NCBI GenBank assembly: GCA_018377235.1
Contig: JAGZZT010000001.1
Coordinates: 62,001 to 126,000 of the forward strand
Direction of reading: 5' to 3'
Length of the DNA stretch: 64,000 nucleotides
Source: Clostridium sp.
Lineage (GTDB): Bacteria > Bacillota > Clostridia > Lachnospirales > Lachnospiraceae
Under the pieces are notes generated by a model, which was given only the letters and a program-made list of their open reading frames with translations, ran no database searches and was not told the DNA's origin. Positions 23,437 through 33,147 of this stretch are shown here, in pieces (within the stretch, counting starts at the first letter, position 1; each line of letters starts with the position of its first letter). Position numbers and translations under genes: made by a program.

Positions 23437-25270
23437 AATTAAAATCTTAGTAGCATGTCATAAACAGGTTCCTAAGTTGAAAAGCAGCATAATGGATTGG
23501 ATTCAGGTGGGTGCTGCCAACCATAAAGAACATTTTGAAAGTATACTTCATGATGATGACGGAGAAAATATTTCTTCCAAAAATCCCAGCTTTTGTGAAC
23601 TGACAGCACAGTATTGGGCGTGGAGAAATCTGAAAGCAGATTACTACGGGTTTTTCCATTATCGCCGTTATTTCAATTTTTCAGAAAAAAGGTATATAAC
23701 AGACGGTTGGGGAAATGTGTTAGAAGAAAAATTATCCGATCAGATGCAGAAAAAATACGGACTGACCGATAACAGGATAGAGCAGCTTGTTACGCAGTAC
23801 GATTTGATTATTGCGGAAGAAAAAGATGTAAAGAAAATGCCTTCCCATGATCGCAGTGTATACGAGCAATATAAAAATGGAAACTCCCTGCATATAGAAG
23901 ATCTAGATATGGTATGTGAAATCGTATCAAGAAAATATCCAGAATATAAAGAAGATCTAGAGCAATATTTAAAGGGAACAAAAACTTGCCTTTGCAATAT
24001 GTATATCATGAAAAAAGAATTATTTTATGAATACATGCAATGGCTTTTTGACATTTTATTTGAGTTTGAGGCGAAAGCAGATATGTCGGATTACTCTACA
24101 GAGGGATTTCGTACTCCGGGACATTTAGCAGAACGCCTTTTCACGCTATTTTATCTTCATGCCAAACGCACTCGAAATTTAAAAATAAAAAGTCTGCAGA
24201 CAGTGGTCATTTTGAATACAGACTATCATGGACAAAAGGAAGTGCTTCCGGCTTTTGAAAAAAATAACATTGCCATTGCGTTGGCAAGTAATGATTACTT
24301 TGTTCCATATATGTCTACTTTGCTGAAGAGCATTCTGGAGCATTCGTCTGGGAACGTGAATTACGATATTTTGATTATGACGCAGGATATTTCAGATGTA
24401 AATCGAAGGATAATCAAGAAAATGTGTGACAACTACACAAATTTCAGCACTCGTTTTCTAGATCCAACAGAATTTATAGAAGGGTATGAGTTCTTTGTCC
24501 GGGGCCATTTTAGCATGGAGACCTATTACCGTCTTGTGCTTCCGGAGCTGCTTCCGGAGTATGACAAAATATTATATCTGGATTCAGATATGGTTGCCCA
24601 GGAGGATGTGGCGAAACTGTATCAGGAGAATATAGACGGATATTTAATTGGAGCCTGCCATGATGCAGATACGGCGGGCCTTTACAATGGCTTTGAGCCA
24701 AATAAAAAAGAGTACACCGATCATATGCTTAAACTGAAAGAACCGTACCAGTATTTTCAGGCAGGTACTCTGCTAATAAACTTAAAGGAATTCAGAAAGA
24801 GATATACGGTAGAAGAGATTCTGAAATACGCGGTTTCCATGAAATTTCAGCTGTTAGATCAGGATATTTTAAATAAACTTTGTGAAGGCAGTGTGAAATT
24901 CGTCGATATGTCGTGGGATGTGATGGTGGACTACGGGAGAATTCGTCAGTCACAAATTATCGCTTTAGCGCCCAAATGGCTGAACGATTTATACAAAGAA
25001 AGCAGAAAAGAACCGAAAATTATCCATTATGCAGGGCCGGAAAAACCATGGATACATCCAGAAATGGATTTTGGAATCGAGTTTTGGAAGTACGCAAGAA
25101 GAACTCCATACTATGAATATATGATATCCAGAATGATTACGAATCGTACCGTTGATTTTTATGGAAAATATCATCGCCCAACAATTTGGAGCGGTATTCA
25201 ATGCGTCCGTGATCATGGGTTTGCATATACTGTAAAATATGGGATAAAAAAATTAATAAAAAGAAAATAA
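23429..25270 (+). CDS. Two-domain glycosyltransferase: DUF4422 plus family 8
   Basis: This 613-residue protein appears to fuse two sugar transferase modules. Residues 1 to about 255 match DUF4422 (ILVACHKQVP, NPSFCELTAQYWAWRNL and GFFHYRRYF). From about residue 285 a glycosyltransferase family 8 domain begins (IAIALASNDYFVPYMSTLLK), with the metal-binding motif ILYLDSDMVAQED and the later FQAGTLLINLKEFR and LDQDILN. Both types use sugar nucleotides, so one chain may add two sugars in turn. It begins inside the ATPase gene and is followed 35 bp later by an AT-rich gene. Confidence 0.85.
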   Translation: MSKIKILVACHKQVPKLKSSIMDWIQVGAANHKEHFESILHDDDGENISSKNPSFCELTAQYWAWRNLKADYYGFFHYRRYFNFSEKRYITDGWGNVLEEKLSDQMQKKYGLTDNRIEQLVTQYDLIIAEEKDVKKMPSHDRSVYEQYKNGNSLHIEDLDMVCEIVSRKYPEYKEDLEQYLKGTKTCLCNMYIMKKELFYEYMQWLFDILFEFEAKADMSDYSTEGFRTPGHLAERLFTLFYLHAKRTRNLKIKSLQTVVILNTDYHGQKEVLPAFEKNNIAIALASNDYFVPYMSTLLKSILEHSSGNVNYDILIMTQDISDVNRRIIKKMCDNYTNFSTRFLDPTEFIEGYEFFVRGHFSMETYYRLVLPELLPEYDKILYLDSDMVAQEDVAKLYQENIDGYLIGACHDADTAGLYNGFEPNKKEYTDHMLKLKEPYQYFQAGTLLINLKEFRKRYTVEEILKYAVSMKFQLLDQDILNKLCEGSVKFVDMSWDVMVDYGRIRQSQIIALAPKWLNDLYKESRKEPKIIHYAGPEKPWIHPEMDFGIEFWKYARRTPYYEYMISRMITNRTVDFYGKYHRPTIWSGIQCVRDHGFAYTVKYGIKKLIKRK

Positions 25271-25304
25271 AATTATGTTGAGTAAATGTAAGGAAGGAAT
25301 AGAT

Positions 25305-28300
25305 ATGAATACTCCACTGCTATCTGTAATTGTGCCTGTTTATAATACAGAGAAATATGTAAACCGATGTATTGATAGTATTTTAAGCCAAACATATGAT
25401 AATATTGAAATAATTATTGTTGATGATGCATCGGATGGAGATATAAAAGATATTGCTAGAGAATATATTAAGTGTTATAAAAACATACATTTAGTTTCTC
25501 ATGAAAAAAATAGAGGACTGTTTCAAGCACGTATTACAGGATTGAAGAGCGCGAAAGGTGAGTATTTTGCTTTTGTAGATAGTGATGATTATATCTCCTG
25601 TGATTACTACAGAATAATGATCAAAAAAGCGTTAGAAGAAAATGCTGACGTTGTTGCCTCTGATCATGTAGAGACTTATCAAAAAGAAAAAGGGTTATTT
25701 TTTCCTCACGGTATGCTTCACCAAGTTGATTGGGACTTGAAAAATAAAGAGATAATTAATATGCTAATGAGCCAAAAGGGATTGGATTATTGCTGGTGGG
25801 TTATCTGGAATAAAATATATTCTATTCAGCTGTGGGAGCAACAGAAACAATTTTTGGAATCAGTAGCAACACATTTAATTATGTGTGAGGATATTGCATT
25901 TTCGATAACTTTCTTATCCAAGGCAACACATTTTGTTAATACTCATTATAATTATTACTATTATTATAGAAACGATGATGCCTCTACTACTTCTATAAGT
26001 ATGAGCTACGAAAAGTATGAAAAAAATATTAATGATTTTATATGTGCTTTTGATATCTCAAAAAAGGCATTACAGTTAAATGATTGCTGGAAAGAAAATA
26101 AAACGAATTGGAAAAATTGGGAAGCATCAATTGCAGATATTTGGCGAGACAAAATAGAAAAGGATAAAAAACTTAAGAAAAGTCAAAGATTATATTTTTC
26201 TAATTTACTAGAATCGCTGCCCACTCAGTCGAAAAATAGAGTTTTTGATTTAAGCAGGGATTTTTGTGCCCATGGAGTGAAGGGGTGTGCAGAAGACTGG
26301 GTAAATGAAATTAAACGTGCAGTAAGAAGCAAAAAGTGCGAACTTGTATCATTTGATATTTTTGATACACTGATCCAGAGACCTTTTTTGACTCCGATAG
26401 ATTTGTTCCACTTAATGGATCAATATGTTAATCAGTTAGTAAATAGTATTGACTATATAGTATTTACTAATATACGAGTACGAGCAGAACAACTGGCGCG
26501 AGAGACTAAACATGCTAAATTTCCACTTTGGGAGGAGATTTATTTAGACGATATTTATGAAGAAATTAAAGGGCTATGCCCTGCACTTTCTCCATTTTTA
26601 GAAGAAATTAAAGAACTGGAAATTTCTCTGGAGAAAAAATATTGTAATGCAAGGAAATTTGGAAAAGAATTGTTTGAATGTGCGAAATTTTGCGGAAAAA
26701 AAGTAATTTGTACTTCGGATATGTATATGCCGGAATCTGTGATAAAGGAGATTTTGTATAATAACAATATACATCCAGATAAAATTTATGTTTCATCAGA
26801 AATAGGCTTAACGAAATCTGCTGGAAATTTATATAGCTATGTTATAAAGGAAGAAAAGGTCAAGGCTTCTGCAATTGTTCATATCGGAGATAACTGGTAT
26901 TCAGATGTGGAAAATGCAAGAAAAAGAGGAATTACAGCATTTCATTTGCCAAAGGCATCTGATATTTATTGTGGGTATAATTCTGCCATTTATGGAGGAA
27001 ATTTTTATAAAATATTTAACGAGCAAAAGGGAATTTATTCAGCATTTTCTGCAAACGAACATTGGGGAATCCGATGTATGCAGGCAGTAATAGCAAATAA
27101 ATTATTTGATAATCCATTCGTGTTTTTTGATCATGACAGTGATTATAATGCAGATGCATATAAAGTGGGTTATCAAGCATTAGGAATGAATATTTTTGCA
27201 ATAGCAGATTGGCTAACTCATAGTGTAATTGATAATGGATATGATAATTTAGTCTTTATGGCGAGAGATGGCTATCTGCCTTTAAAAGCTTTTGAAAAAA
27301 TAAACAAAGTATATAAACAAAAAATAAACACACATTATTTATCATTATCAAGAAAGGCGATTCTTCCTTTAATGATAAATAATGTAGTTGATTATTATAC
27401 CTTATATAATGGGTTTAATTTGTCTACAATGTCTCCACGCGGTTTTTTGAAAATAGCAAAGCCAATTTGTAAAGAAAACTCATTGAACAATGCAGACACT
27501 ATATGTAGGGAATTTAATATAGTGTATAGCAAAGATTTTGAAACCATAGAAGGATTTTGCAGCTTCGCAGAAATTTTCTTTGAAGAATTTTATGATGAGA
27601 ATAAAGCGAAAGAATACCGGTTAGATATGAAGGAATATCTAGCACCGATTTTTGCAGGAAGAGCTGCAACATTTGATGTTGGATATAATGGAAGATGTGA
27701 AAGTATATTGAAAGAAAATTATGGATTTGATATTACTGCACACTACATACATACAAATAATGACAGACCCATGGGACGTGTACAGAAAAGTGGTATAAAG
27801 ATAAAAACTTTGTACCCCCATGCTCCATTTATTACGGGTATAATGCGTGAACAACTTATGAGTGAAATGACTCCTTCCTGTATTGGTTATGAGAATATAA
27901 ATGGAAAATTTGAGCCAATATATGAGGATGATTACTGCGTTAATCTACAAACATGGTTTGTTACCCATACAATGCAGGATGCGGCTTTAGATTTTGTATC
28001 AGATATGGTTGATATTTTTGAAGAAGATTTAAAATATTTAGCATACCGTTATTACGATGCGTGTATGCCGTTAGAAACATATTTTGTCATACCTACGCCA
28101 GCAGATCAAAGCATTTGGTCTGGTACTGTGTTTGAAGATGACATGGGAATGGGAAATAACAAAAGCCTTGTTGACTTTTGGAATCACGAATTAAATCGAT
28201 GGGGAAGTACAATTAATTTACATTGTGGAATAGAAGAAATAAATTACGATCAATTTCCTTTTTTAAAGAGATGGCTGATTATTCTTGGAAAAGACTGGGG

Positions 28301-28409
28301 AGAAGGTAAACGCAGATTTTATAGAGCAACAGAACACCATCGGATAATTAGAGGTGTTTGTAGAAATGCTTATATTGTTTTGAGAAAAATTTTCAGATTA
28401 TTTAAATGA
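25305..28409 (+). CDS. Large multidomain glycan enzyme: family 2 glycosyltransferase plus HAD-like (COG5610-type) region
   Basis: From ATG 25305 (AAGGAAGG seven bases upstream) the product has about 1034 residues. Residues 1-230 are a family 2 transferase (LSVIVPVYNTEKYVNRCIDS, IIIVDDAS, FVDSDDYIS). Around residues 335-560 lies a HAD-like hydrolase region: VSFDIFDTLIQRP with the DxD-type motif, ICTSDMYMPESVI, and HIGDNWYSDVENARK. The C-terminal part has FMARDGYLPLKAFEKI and FDVGYNGRCESIL, seen in HAD proteins of polysaccharide clusters. The activity of the HAD part is unknown. The gene is clearly more AT-rich than its neighbours and uses AT-ending codons, which suggests separate acquisition. 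Confidence 0.8.
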   Translation: MNTPLLSVIVPVYNTEKYVNRCIDSILSQTYDNIEIIIVDDASDGDIKDIAREYIKCYKNIHLVSHEKNRGLFQARITGLKSAKGEYFAFVDSDDYISCDYYRIMIKKALEENADVVASDHVETYQKEKGLFFPHGMLHQVDWDLKNKEIINMLMSQKGLDYCWWVIWNKIYSIQLWEQQKQFLESVATHLIMCEDIAFSITFLSKATHFVNTHYNYYYYYRNDDASTTSISMSYEKYEKNINDFICAFDISKKALQLNDCWKENKTNWKNWEASIADIWRDKIEKDKKLKKSQRLYFSNLLESLPTQSKNRVFDLSRDFCAHGVKGCAEDWVNEIKRAVRSKKCELVSFDIFDTLIQRPFLTPIDLFHLMDQYVNQLVNSIDYIVFTNIRVRAEQLARETKHAKFPLWEEIYLDDIYEEIKGLCPALSPFLEEIKELEISLEKKYCNARKFGKELFECAKFCGKKVICTSDMYMPESVIKEILYNNNIHPDKIYVSSEIGLTKSAGNLYSYVIKEEKVKASAIVHIGDNWYSDVENARKRGITAFHLPKASDIYCGYNSAIYGGNFYKIFNEQKGIYSAFSANEHWGIRCMQAVIANKLFDNPFVFFDHDSDYNADAYKVGYQALGMNIFAIADWLTHSVIDNGYDNLVFMARDGYLPLKAFEKINKVYKQKINTHYLSLSRKAILPLMINNVVDYYTLYNGFNLSTMSPRGFLKIAKPICKENSLNNADTICREFNIVYSKDFETIEGFCSFAEIFFEEFYDENKAKEYRLDMKEYLAPIFAGRAATFDVGYNGRCESILKENYGFDITAHYIHTNNDRPMGRVQKSGIKIKTLYPHAPFITGIMREQLMSEMTPSCIGYENINGKFEPIYEDDYCVNLQTWFVTHTMQDAALDFVSDMVDIFEEDLKYLAYRYYDACMPLETYFVIPTPADQSIWSGTVFEDDMGMGNNKSLVDFWNHELNRWGSTINLHCGIEEINYDQFPFLKRWLIILGKDWGEGKRRFYRATEHHRIIRGVCRNAYIVLRKIFRLFK

Positions 28410-28438
28410 AGTTTTGCAATTTAAAAAAGAGGAAAGGT

Positions 28439-29551
28439 ATGTTTGACTATTTAATCGTTGGTGCTGGTTTATACGGTGCAGTGTTTGCTCGTGAAGCGAA
28501 AAAAGCAGGGAAAAAAGTATTAGTAATTGATCGCCGTTCTACAATTGCCGGAAACGTGTATACGGAAAAAATGGAAGGGATACAAGTTCATAAATATGGT
28601 GCACATATTTTTCATACCAATAATAAAAGAGTATGGGAATATGTGAATCAGTTTGCAGATTTCAATCGATTTACGAATTCACCAGTAGCAAACTATAAGG
28701 GAGAGTTATATTCTCTTCCATTCAATATGTATACGTTTAATAAAATGTGGGGAGTAGTAACTCCACAAGAGGCAGAAGCCAGGATTCAGGAGCAGAAAAA
28801 AGAGGCGGGTATTACAGAACCGAAGAATCTGGAAGAACAGGCAATTAGCCTGGTAGGAACCGATATTTATGAAAAACTGGTTAAAGGTTATACGGAAAAG
28901 CAGTGGGGACGTCCCTGTACAGAACTTCCCGCATTTATTATCAAACGACTTCCGGTTCGCTTGACTTTTGATAATAATTATTTTAATGCTCTCTACCAGG
29001 GGATCCCGATTGGCGGATATACGAAAATGGTTGAAAATATGCTAGATGGAATTGAAATACGTTTGGGAGTCGATTATCTGAAAGAGAAGGCTCACTTTGA
29101 TTCTATAGCGGAGAAAGTGGTTTATACAGGGCCGATAGACGCATATTTTAATTATTCTCTGGGGGTTTTAGAGTATCGCTCTGTGCGCTTTAATACAGAA
29201 ATTTTGGACATACCCAATTTTCAGGGAAATGCAGCGGTAAATTATACAGATCGTGAGACTCCATGGACACGTATTATTGAACATAAATGGTTTGAATTTG
29301 GAAAAGACGAAAATGGAAATGATATTCCCAAGACAGTAATTTCCAGAGAATACAGTTCTGAATGGAACGTAGGGGATGAACCATATTATCCGGTAAATGA
29401 TGAAAAAAACAGTGCTCTTTATCAGAAATATAAGGATTTGGCAGTAAAAGAAGATAAAATTATATTCGGCGGACGTCTGGGTGAATATAAGTATTATGAT
29501 ATGGATGCGGTTATCAATGCTGCGCTGGAAATGACTGGAAAAGAATTATAG
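28439..29551 (+). CDS. glf: UDP-galactopyranose mutase
   Basis: Glf converts UDP-galactopyranose to UDP-galactofuranose, so the polymer probably contains galactofuranose. The FAD-binding LIVGAGLYGAVFAREAKKAG opens the protein, followed by HIFHTNNKRVWEYV, NRFTNSPVANYKGELYSLPF, YTEKQWGRPCTELP and the C-terminal GGRLGEYKYYDMD. From ATG 28439 it has 370 residues, the usual length. GAGGAAAGG precedes it. A further in-frame ATG at 28406 overlaps the previous gene but has no family support. The product is cytosolic and works before the transferases. Confidence 0.93.
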   Translation: MFDYLIVGAGLYGAVFAREAKKAGKKVLVIDRRSTIAGNVYTEKMEGIQVHKYGAHIFHTNNKRVWEYVNQFADFNRFTNSPVANYKGELYSLPFNMYTFNKMWGVVTPQEAEARIQEQKKEAGITEPKNLEEQAISLVGTDIYEKLVKGYTEKQWGRPCTELPAFIIKRLPVRLTFDNNYFNALYQGIPIGGYTKMVENMLDGIEIRLGVDYLKEKAHFDSIAEKVVYTGPIDAYFNYSLGVLEYRSVRFNTEILDIPNFQGNAAVNYTDRETPWTRIIEHKWFEFGKDENGNDIPKTVISREYSSEWNVGDEPYYPVNDEKNSALYQKYKDLAVKEDKIIFGGRLGEYKYYDMDAVINAALEMTGKEL

Positions 29552-29574
29552 TGATTCGGGGAGAATAGAAGAGT

Positions 29575-30498
29575 ATGAATACAACACTTATCATCATGGC
29601 TGCTGGTATCGGCTCCCGTTTTGGAAAAGGTATCAAGCAGCTGGAGAAAATGTCGGATACAGGGGAAATCATCATGGATTATTCCATTTATGATGCCATA
29701 TCCGCAGGATTCAATAAAGTTGTCTTCGTAATCCGGAAGGAGATTGAAGAAGAATTTCGTCAGGTAATCGGAGACCGGATTGCTGAAAAGATAACGGTAG
29801 AATATGCTTTTCAGGAACTGGAGGATCTGCCGGAAGGATTTACTGTGCCAGAAGGCAGAAAAAAGCCTTGGGGAACGGGACAGGCAGTCCTGGCCTGCAG
29901 GGATGTGGTAAAAGAGCCGTTTGTCATTATCAATGCAGATGATTATTACGGAAAAAGTGCTTACAAAATGCTTTATGAGTTTTTACACCGAACTTCAAAA
30001 GAAGGCGGCACAGATAGAATTTTAAAACTTGCCATGGCCGGATTCCGCCTGAAGAATACTCTCAGTGAAAATGGAACGGTTACACGGGGACTCTGTGTGG
30101 CAGATGAGAATGGTATGCTGAAGCGCGTTGTGGAGACGAGAGGGATTCGGACACAGGGAGGCCGGGTAATCTGTGACAATGAAAACGTAATGGATCTTTT
30201 AACACTGGATTCTATCGTTTCCATGAACATGTGGGCCGGAACACCGGAGTTGTTTCCGATTTTGGAGCAGGGATTCCGGGAGTTTTTAAAAGGAACAGAA
30301 GGTGATCCTCTGAAAAAGGAGTACCTTCTTCCAGATATTGTGGCGAATTTGCTGAGTAAACAACAGGCGGAGGTAGCAGTTTTAAGTACAGACGATCACT
30401 GGATTGGGATTACATATCAGGAAGATGTGGAAAAGGCGAAGGCAGATTTTAGAATATTAGCAGAAAAGGGAATTTATCATACCCCATTATGGAGATAG
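29575..30498 (+). CDS. Sugar nucleotidyltransferase (NTP_transferase family)
   Basis: The 307-residue protein has the nucleotidyltransferase opening IIMAAGIGSRFGKGIKQLEK, PWGTGQAVLACRDVV and the metal-binding IINADDYYGK. These are features of enzymes that make NDP-sugars from sugar-1-phosphates. The GSRFG-KGIKQ form differs from RmlA and GalU, and I cannot assign the sugar. The C-terminal ~70 residues (WIGITYQEDVEKAK) complete a domain common in Firmicute exopolysaccharide loci. It follows glf by 23 bp and likely provides a precursor for the same polymer. Confidence 0.82.
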   Translation: MNTTLIIMAAGIGSRFGKGIKQLEKMSDTGEIIMDYSIYDAISAGFNKVVFVIRKEIEEEFRQVIGDRIAEKITVEYAFQELEDLPEGFTVPEGRKKPWGTGQAVLACRDVVKEPFVIINADDYYGKSAYKMLYEFLHRTSKEGGTDRILKLAMAGFRLKNTLSENGTVTRGLCVADENGMLKRVVETRGIRTQGGRVICDNENVMDLLTLDSIVSMNMWAGTPELFPILEQGFREFLKGTEGDPLKKEYLLPDIVANLLSKQQAEVAVLSTDDHWIGITYQEDVEKAKADFRILAEKGIYHTPLWR

Positions 30499-30505
30499 AA
30501 TTATC

Positions 30506-31756
30506 ATGACACATTTGTATGGAATTTCCACCGCTCTTTTTTATCTTTTCTTACTCCTGAAGCCTCTTTATTTTTTCCCCTCCGGCTCTGTGGGAGTGGC
30601 GGACATCTTCCTGATGCTGTCCTTTTTCACGGCACTTTTTGATAAAAAACAGAGCGGCCAGGGAATCCGCCTGTTCCGGGAGGATATCCCTTTTTACCTG
30701 TTTCTGGGGTTTGTGGTGCTGATCAATGGATGCTGGTACGTCCATTACGGAAACAGGGAGTTTCTCCGCTATACCATGTACTGGGGGTATTCGGCGGCAG
30801 CCATCTGGACGTTCCGCGTGCTGTATTCTCATGTGTTTATGCGGGGGATGGTTCTGGCATGCGGCGTCAACGTTCTGGTACAGACAGTGGTGCTTTTTTC
30901 GGGGCATGGGCGGTATTTTCATGAGACCTGGGGAGGTTCCCGCTTTATGGGGACGTTTAACGATCCGAACCAGTTTGCATTCTTTATATTTACCATGTTT
31001 CTGGTTCTTTTTATGGCATATCGGCAGAGAAATGAAAACGGTGCAGGTGAAATCAGACAGCAGATACTCCTGCGCGTTCTGTTCTATCTGCTGTCTGGCC
31101 TTAGTCTGTTTTTGATTGGCCGCTCAAAATCCACGGGTATGTTTCTGGGTATTCTGGTTTTCTTTTTTGTCCTGCTGTGGCAATGGCTTTGCGACAAGAT
31201 GCGGAGGTCAGGAAGGCGGGCAGCCTGGCAGCTTGGGGTGATTGGTCTGGCAGCAGTTGGAGGAATTCTGCTCTGGCAGTTCTGGCCGTCTGCGGATTTT
31301 GATATCTCGAAAACGGATTATTCGCTGATTTCCAGGGTTCAGCAGAAAATGTGGAAGTTTTCCAACGGGAACCTGGCAGATCTTTTATACGACCGCAGTG
31401 CGGAACGCCTGGTTCTGGAGCCTCAGCATCTTCTGTATGGAGCAGGAGAGGGATTTTTTGAACGGTTCATCCCGTGGGGATATGAGACGCAGTTAAGTCC
31501 TGGAGTATTTGATGTGTTCCATGTCAATGAGATTCATTCCAGCTTTTTTGACGTCTGGTTTTCTTATGGACTGATTCCGATGCTGCTTCTTACATATTGG
31601 GTTGTGCGGAATGCAGTCCGCTGTGACAGGAAAAGGAGGGCGGCAGTGATTGCCCTGCTTGCAGAGAGTTTTACCCTGATGAATCTTCGACAGCCGCTTT
31701 TTTGGTTTATCCTTGTCTGGTCTGGAATAAAAACAACTGAAAAACAGAAAAATTAA
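30506..31756 (+). CDS. O-antigen ligase/polymerase-like membrane protein
   Basis: The 416-residue protein is strongly hydrophobic, with about ten predicted membrane segments and a large loop around residues 265-345 between late helices. A MGTFNDPNQFAFFIFTMFL segment near residue 148 is typical of Wzy/WaaL-type proteins (the NDPNQFA motif), as is the VNEIHSSFFDVWFSYGLIP motif in the late loop. It may polymerise or ligate repeat units on the outer face of the membrane. It is the last gene of the exopolysaccharide cluster. GC content is higher than in the preceding genes, and a terminator follows. Confidence 0.8.
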   Translation: MTHLYGISTALFYLFLLLKPLYFFPSGSVGVADIFLMLSFFTALFDKKQSGQGIRLFREDIPFYLFLGFVVLINGCWYVHYGNREFLRYTMYWGYSAAAIWTFRVLYSHVFMRGMVLACGVNVLVQTVVLFSGHGRYFHETWGGSRFMGTFNDPNQFAFFIFTMFLVLFMAYRQRNENGAGEIRQQILLRVLFYLLSGLSLFLIGRSKSTGMFLGILVFFFVLLWQWLCDKMRRSGRRAAWQLGVIGLAAVGGILLWQFWPSADFDISKTDYSLISRVQQKMWKFSNGNLADLLYDRSAERLVLEPQHLLYGAGEGFFERFIPWGYETQLSPGVFDVFHVNEIHSSFFDVWFSYGLIPMLLLTYWVVRNAVRCDRKRRAAVIALLAESFTLMNLRQPLFWFILVWSGIKTTEKQKN

Positions 31757-31764
31757 TAGAAATT

Positions 31765-31813
31765 ATCCCACAGCAGCAAAACGGAACTTTTCTGCTGTGG
31801 GATAGTTTGTTTT
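31765..31813 (+). terminator. Terminator at the end of the exopolysaccharide cluster
   Basis: A perfect 12-bp stem, ATCCCACAGCAG (31765-31776) and CTGCTGTGGGAT (31792-31803), is followed by the T-rich AGTTTGTTTT. It separates the polysaccharide cluster from the second cobalamin block. Confidence 0.75.
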
Positions 31814-31835
31814 AAGAGACTTTTTTTATTTTTTA

Positions 31836-31844
31836 TGATAAAAT
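31836..31844 (+). promoter_or_regulatory. Possible extended -10 promoter for cobD-cbiP
   Basis: TGATAAAAT at 31836-31844 is an extended -10 element 37 bp before the cobD ATG. The -35 position (GAGACT) is weak. It would let the second cobalamin block be expressed independently of the polysaccharide operon. Confidence 0.4.
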
Positions 31845-31880
31845 GAGTAAGCTTACAAAACAGATATAAGATAGATAGAG

Positions 31881-33146
31881 GTGTTTAGTATGCCTTATTT
31901 ACATGGTGGAGATATTTATGGCGATGCCAGCGTAGAGATTGATTTTTCAGTCAACACTACGCCTCTTGGCGTTCCTCCTGCTGTTCTTCAGGCAGTTGCT
32001 TCCTGCCGGGAGGAGATTCTGCTCTACCCAGACAGCCAGTGCCGCTCGCTCAGAGCGGCGCTGTCAGAATACTGGACAGAACAGCTGTCCTTTGAGGCGG
32101 ATGAAGAAGAGGATAAGGCAAAGAAAATCCAGATTCCGGCGTCTCATTTCATTTGCGGAAACGGAGCGGCTGATCTGATTTTCGGCCTGGCGGAAGCCTT
32201 AAAGCCTGAGAAAGCGGTTCTGTTTGAACCCTGCTTTTCTGAGTACGAGACAGCTCTGCGGTTAAAGGGCTGCGAAGTGATAACAATTCCTCTGAAGCCG
32301 GAGGAAAGCTGGCTTCCTCAGCCGGACGCTCTCAGACAGGCCTTAGAAAAGGCGGAAGGCGCAGATCTGATATTCCTTGGGAATCCAAACAATCCCACTG
32401 GGATGGCTGTCCCAAATGAAATCATAGAGGAAATGGCAGAGATCTGCCGCCAGTTTTCGGCCGTCCTGGCGGTGGACGAATGCTTTAACGGATTTCTGGA
32501 AAATCCGAAAGCGTTTACAGCGGCAGGCCTTACAGGACAGTATAAAAATCTGTTCCTATTAAATGCGTTTACTAAGGTTTACGGGATGGCTGGCCTGCGT
32601 CTGGGCTACGGTATCTGCTCAGATGAGGAACTGTTGGCTGAGATGGCTGCAGTCAGGCAGCCCTGGAGTGTGTCAGGGATTGCCCAGAAGGCAGGAATCG
32701 CGGCTTTAAAAGAAGAGGAATTTGTCCGGCAGGCCAGAAAACTGGTGAAAGAGGAGAGAGAATTTCTCACAGAGGAACTTCAGAAACTGGACTTTACGGT
32801 CTATCCGTCTATGGTTAATTATCTGCTGTTCTCCCTTCCGGAAAACGGCTGCGGATGCTGCCTTGGGCCGTATGCAGAGAAAAATAAGAATTTAGAATAT
32901 TTAAAATTATTTGAACTAAAGATTTCTTTGAAACAAAGAGGCATTTTGATCCGCTCCTGTGCTGATTACAGAGGCCTTGATTCTTCTTTTTACAGAATTG
33001 CCGTAAAGACGCGGAGCGAAAACAGAAAACTTCTCCGGGAACTGAAGGCGTGGAAGAGCTGCATTCAGAAGAACAGCAGGACGCGGCAGGAAAAAGAGCA
33101 GGGCGCAGGGCAGAAAGCAGAACAAGCGCATCAGGGAGGAATGTAA
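31881..33146 (+). CDS. cobD: L-threonine-O-3-phosphate decarboxylase
   Basis: CobD makes (R)-1-amino-2-propanol O-phosphate for CbiB. This PLP enzyme resembles histidinol-phosphate aminotransferase: HGGDIYGDASVEIDFSVNT at the N-terminus, SHFICGNGAADLIF, LIFLGNPNNPTGMAVP, AVDECFNGFLE, and the PLP-lysine segment NAFTKVYGMAGLRLGYG. At 421 residues it is about 50 longer than usual, with an insertion around residues 70-85, a Cys-rich loop (ENGCGCCLG) near 315 and a basic Gln-rich tail. ATG at 31881 lacks a text-book ribosome site but matches the family start. The stop almost abuts cbiP. Confidence 0.88.
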   Translation: MFSMPYLHGGDIYGDASVEIDFSVNTTPLGVPPAVLQAVASCREEILLYPDSQCRSLRAALSEYWTEQLSFEADEEEDKAKKIQIPASHFICGNGAADLIFGLAEALKPEKAVLFEPCFSEYETALRLKGCEVITIPLKPEESWLPQPDALRQALEKAEGADLIFLGNPNNPTGMAVPNEIIEEMAEICRQFSAVLAVDECFNGFLENPKAFTAAGLTGQYKNLFLLNAFTKVYGMAGLRLGYGICSDEELLAEMAAVRQPWSVSGIAQKAGIAALKEEEFVRQARKLVKEEREFLTEELQKLDFTVYPSMVNYLLFSLPENGCGCCLGPYAEKNKNLEYLKLFELKISLKQRGILIRSCADYRGLDSSFYRIAVKTRSENRKLLRELKAWKSCIQKNSRTRQEKEQGAGQKAEQAHQGGM

Positions 33147-33147
33147 G

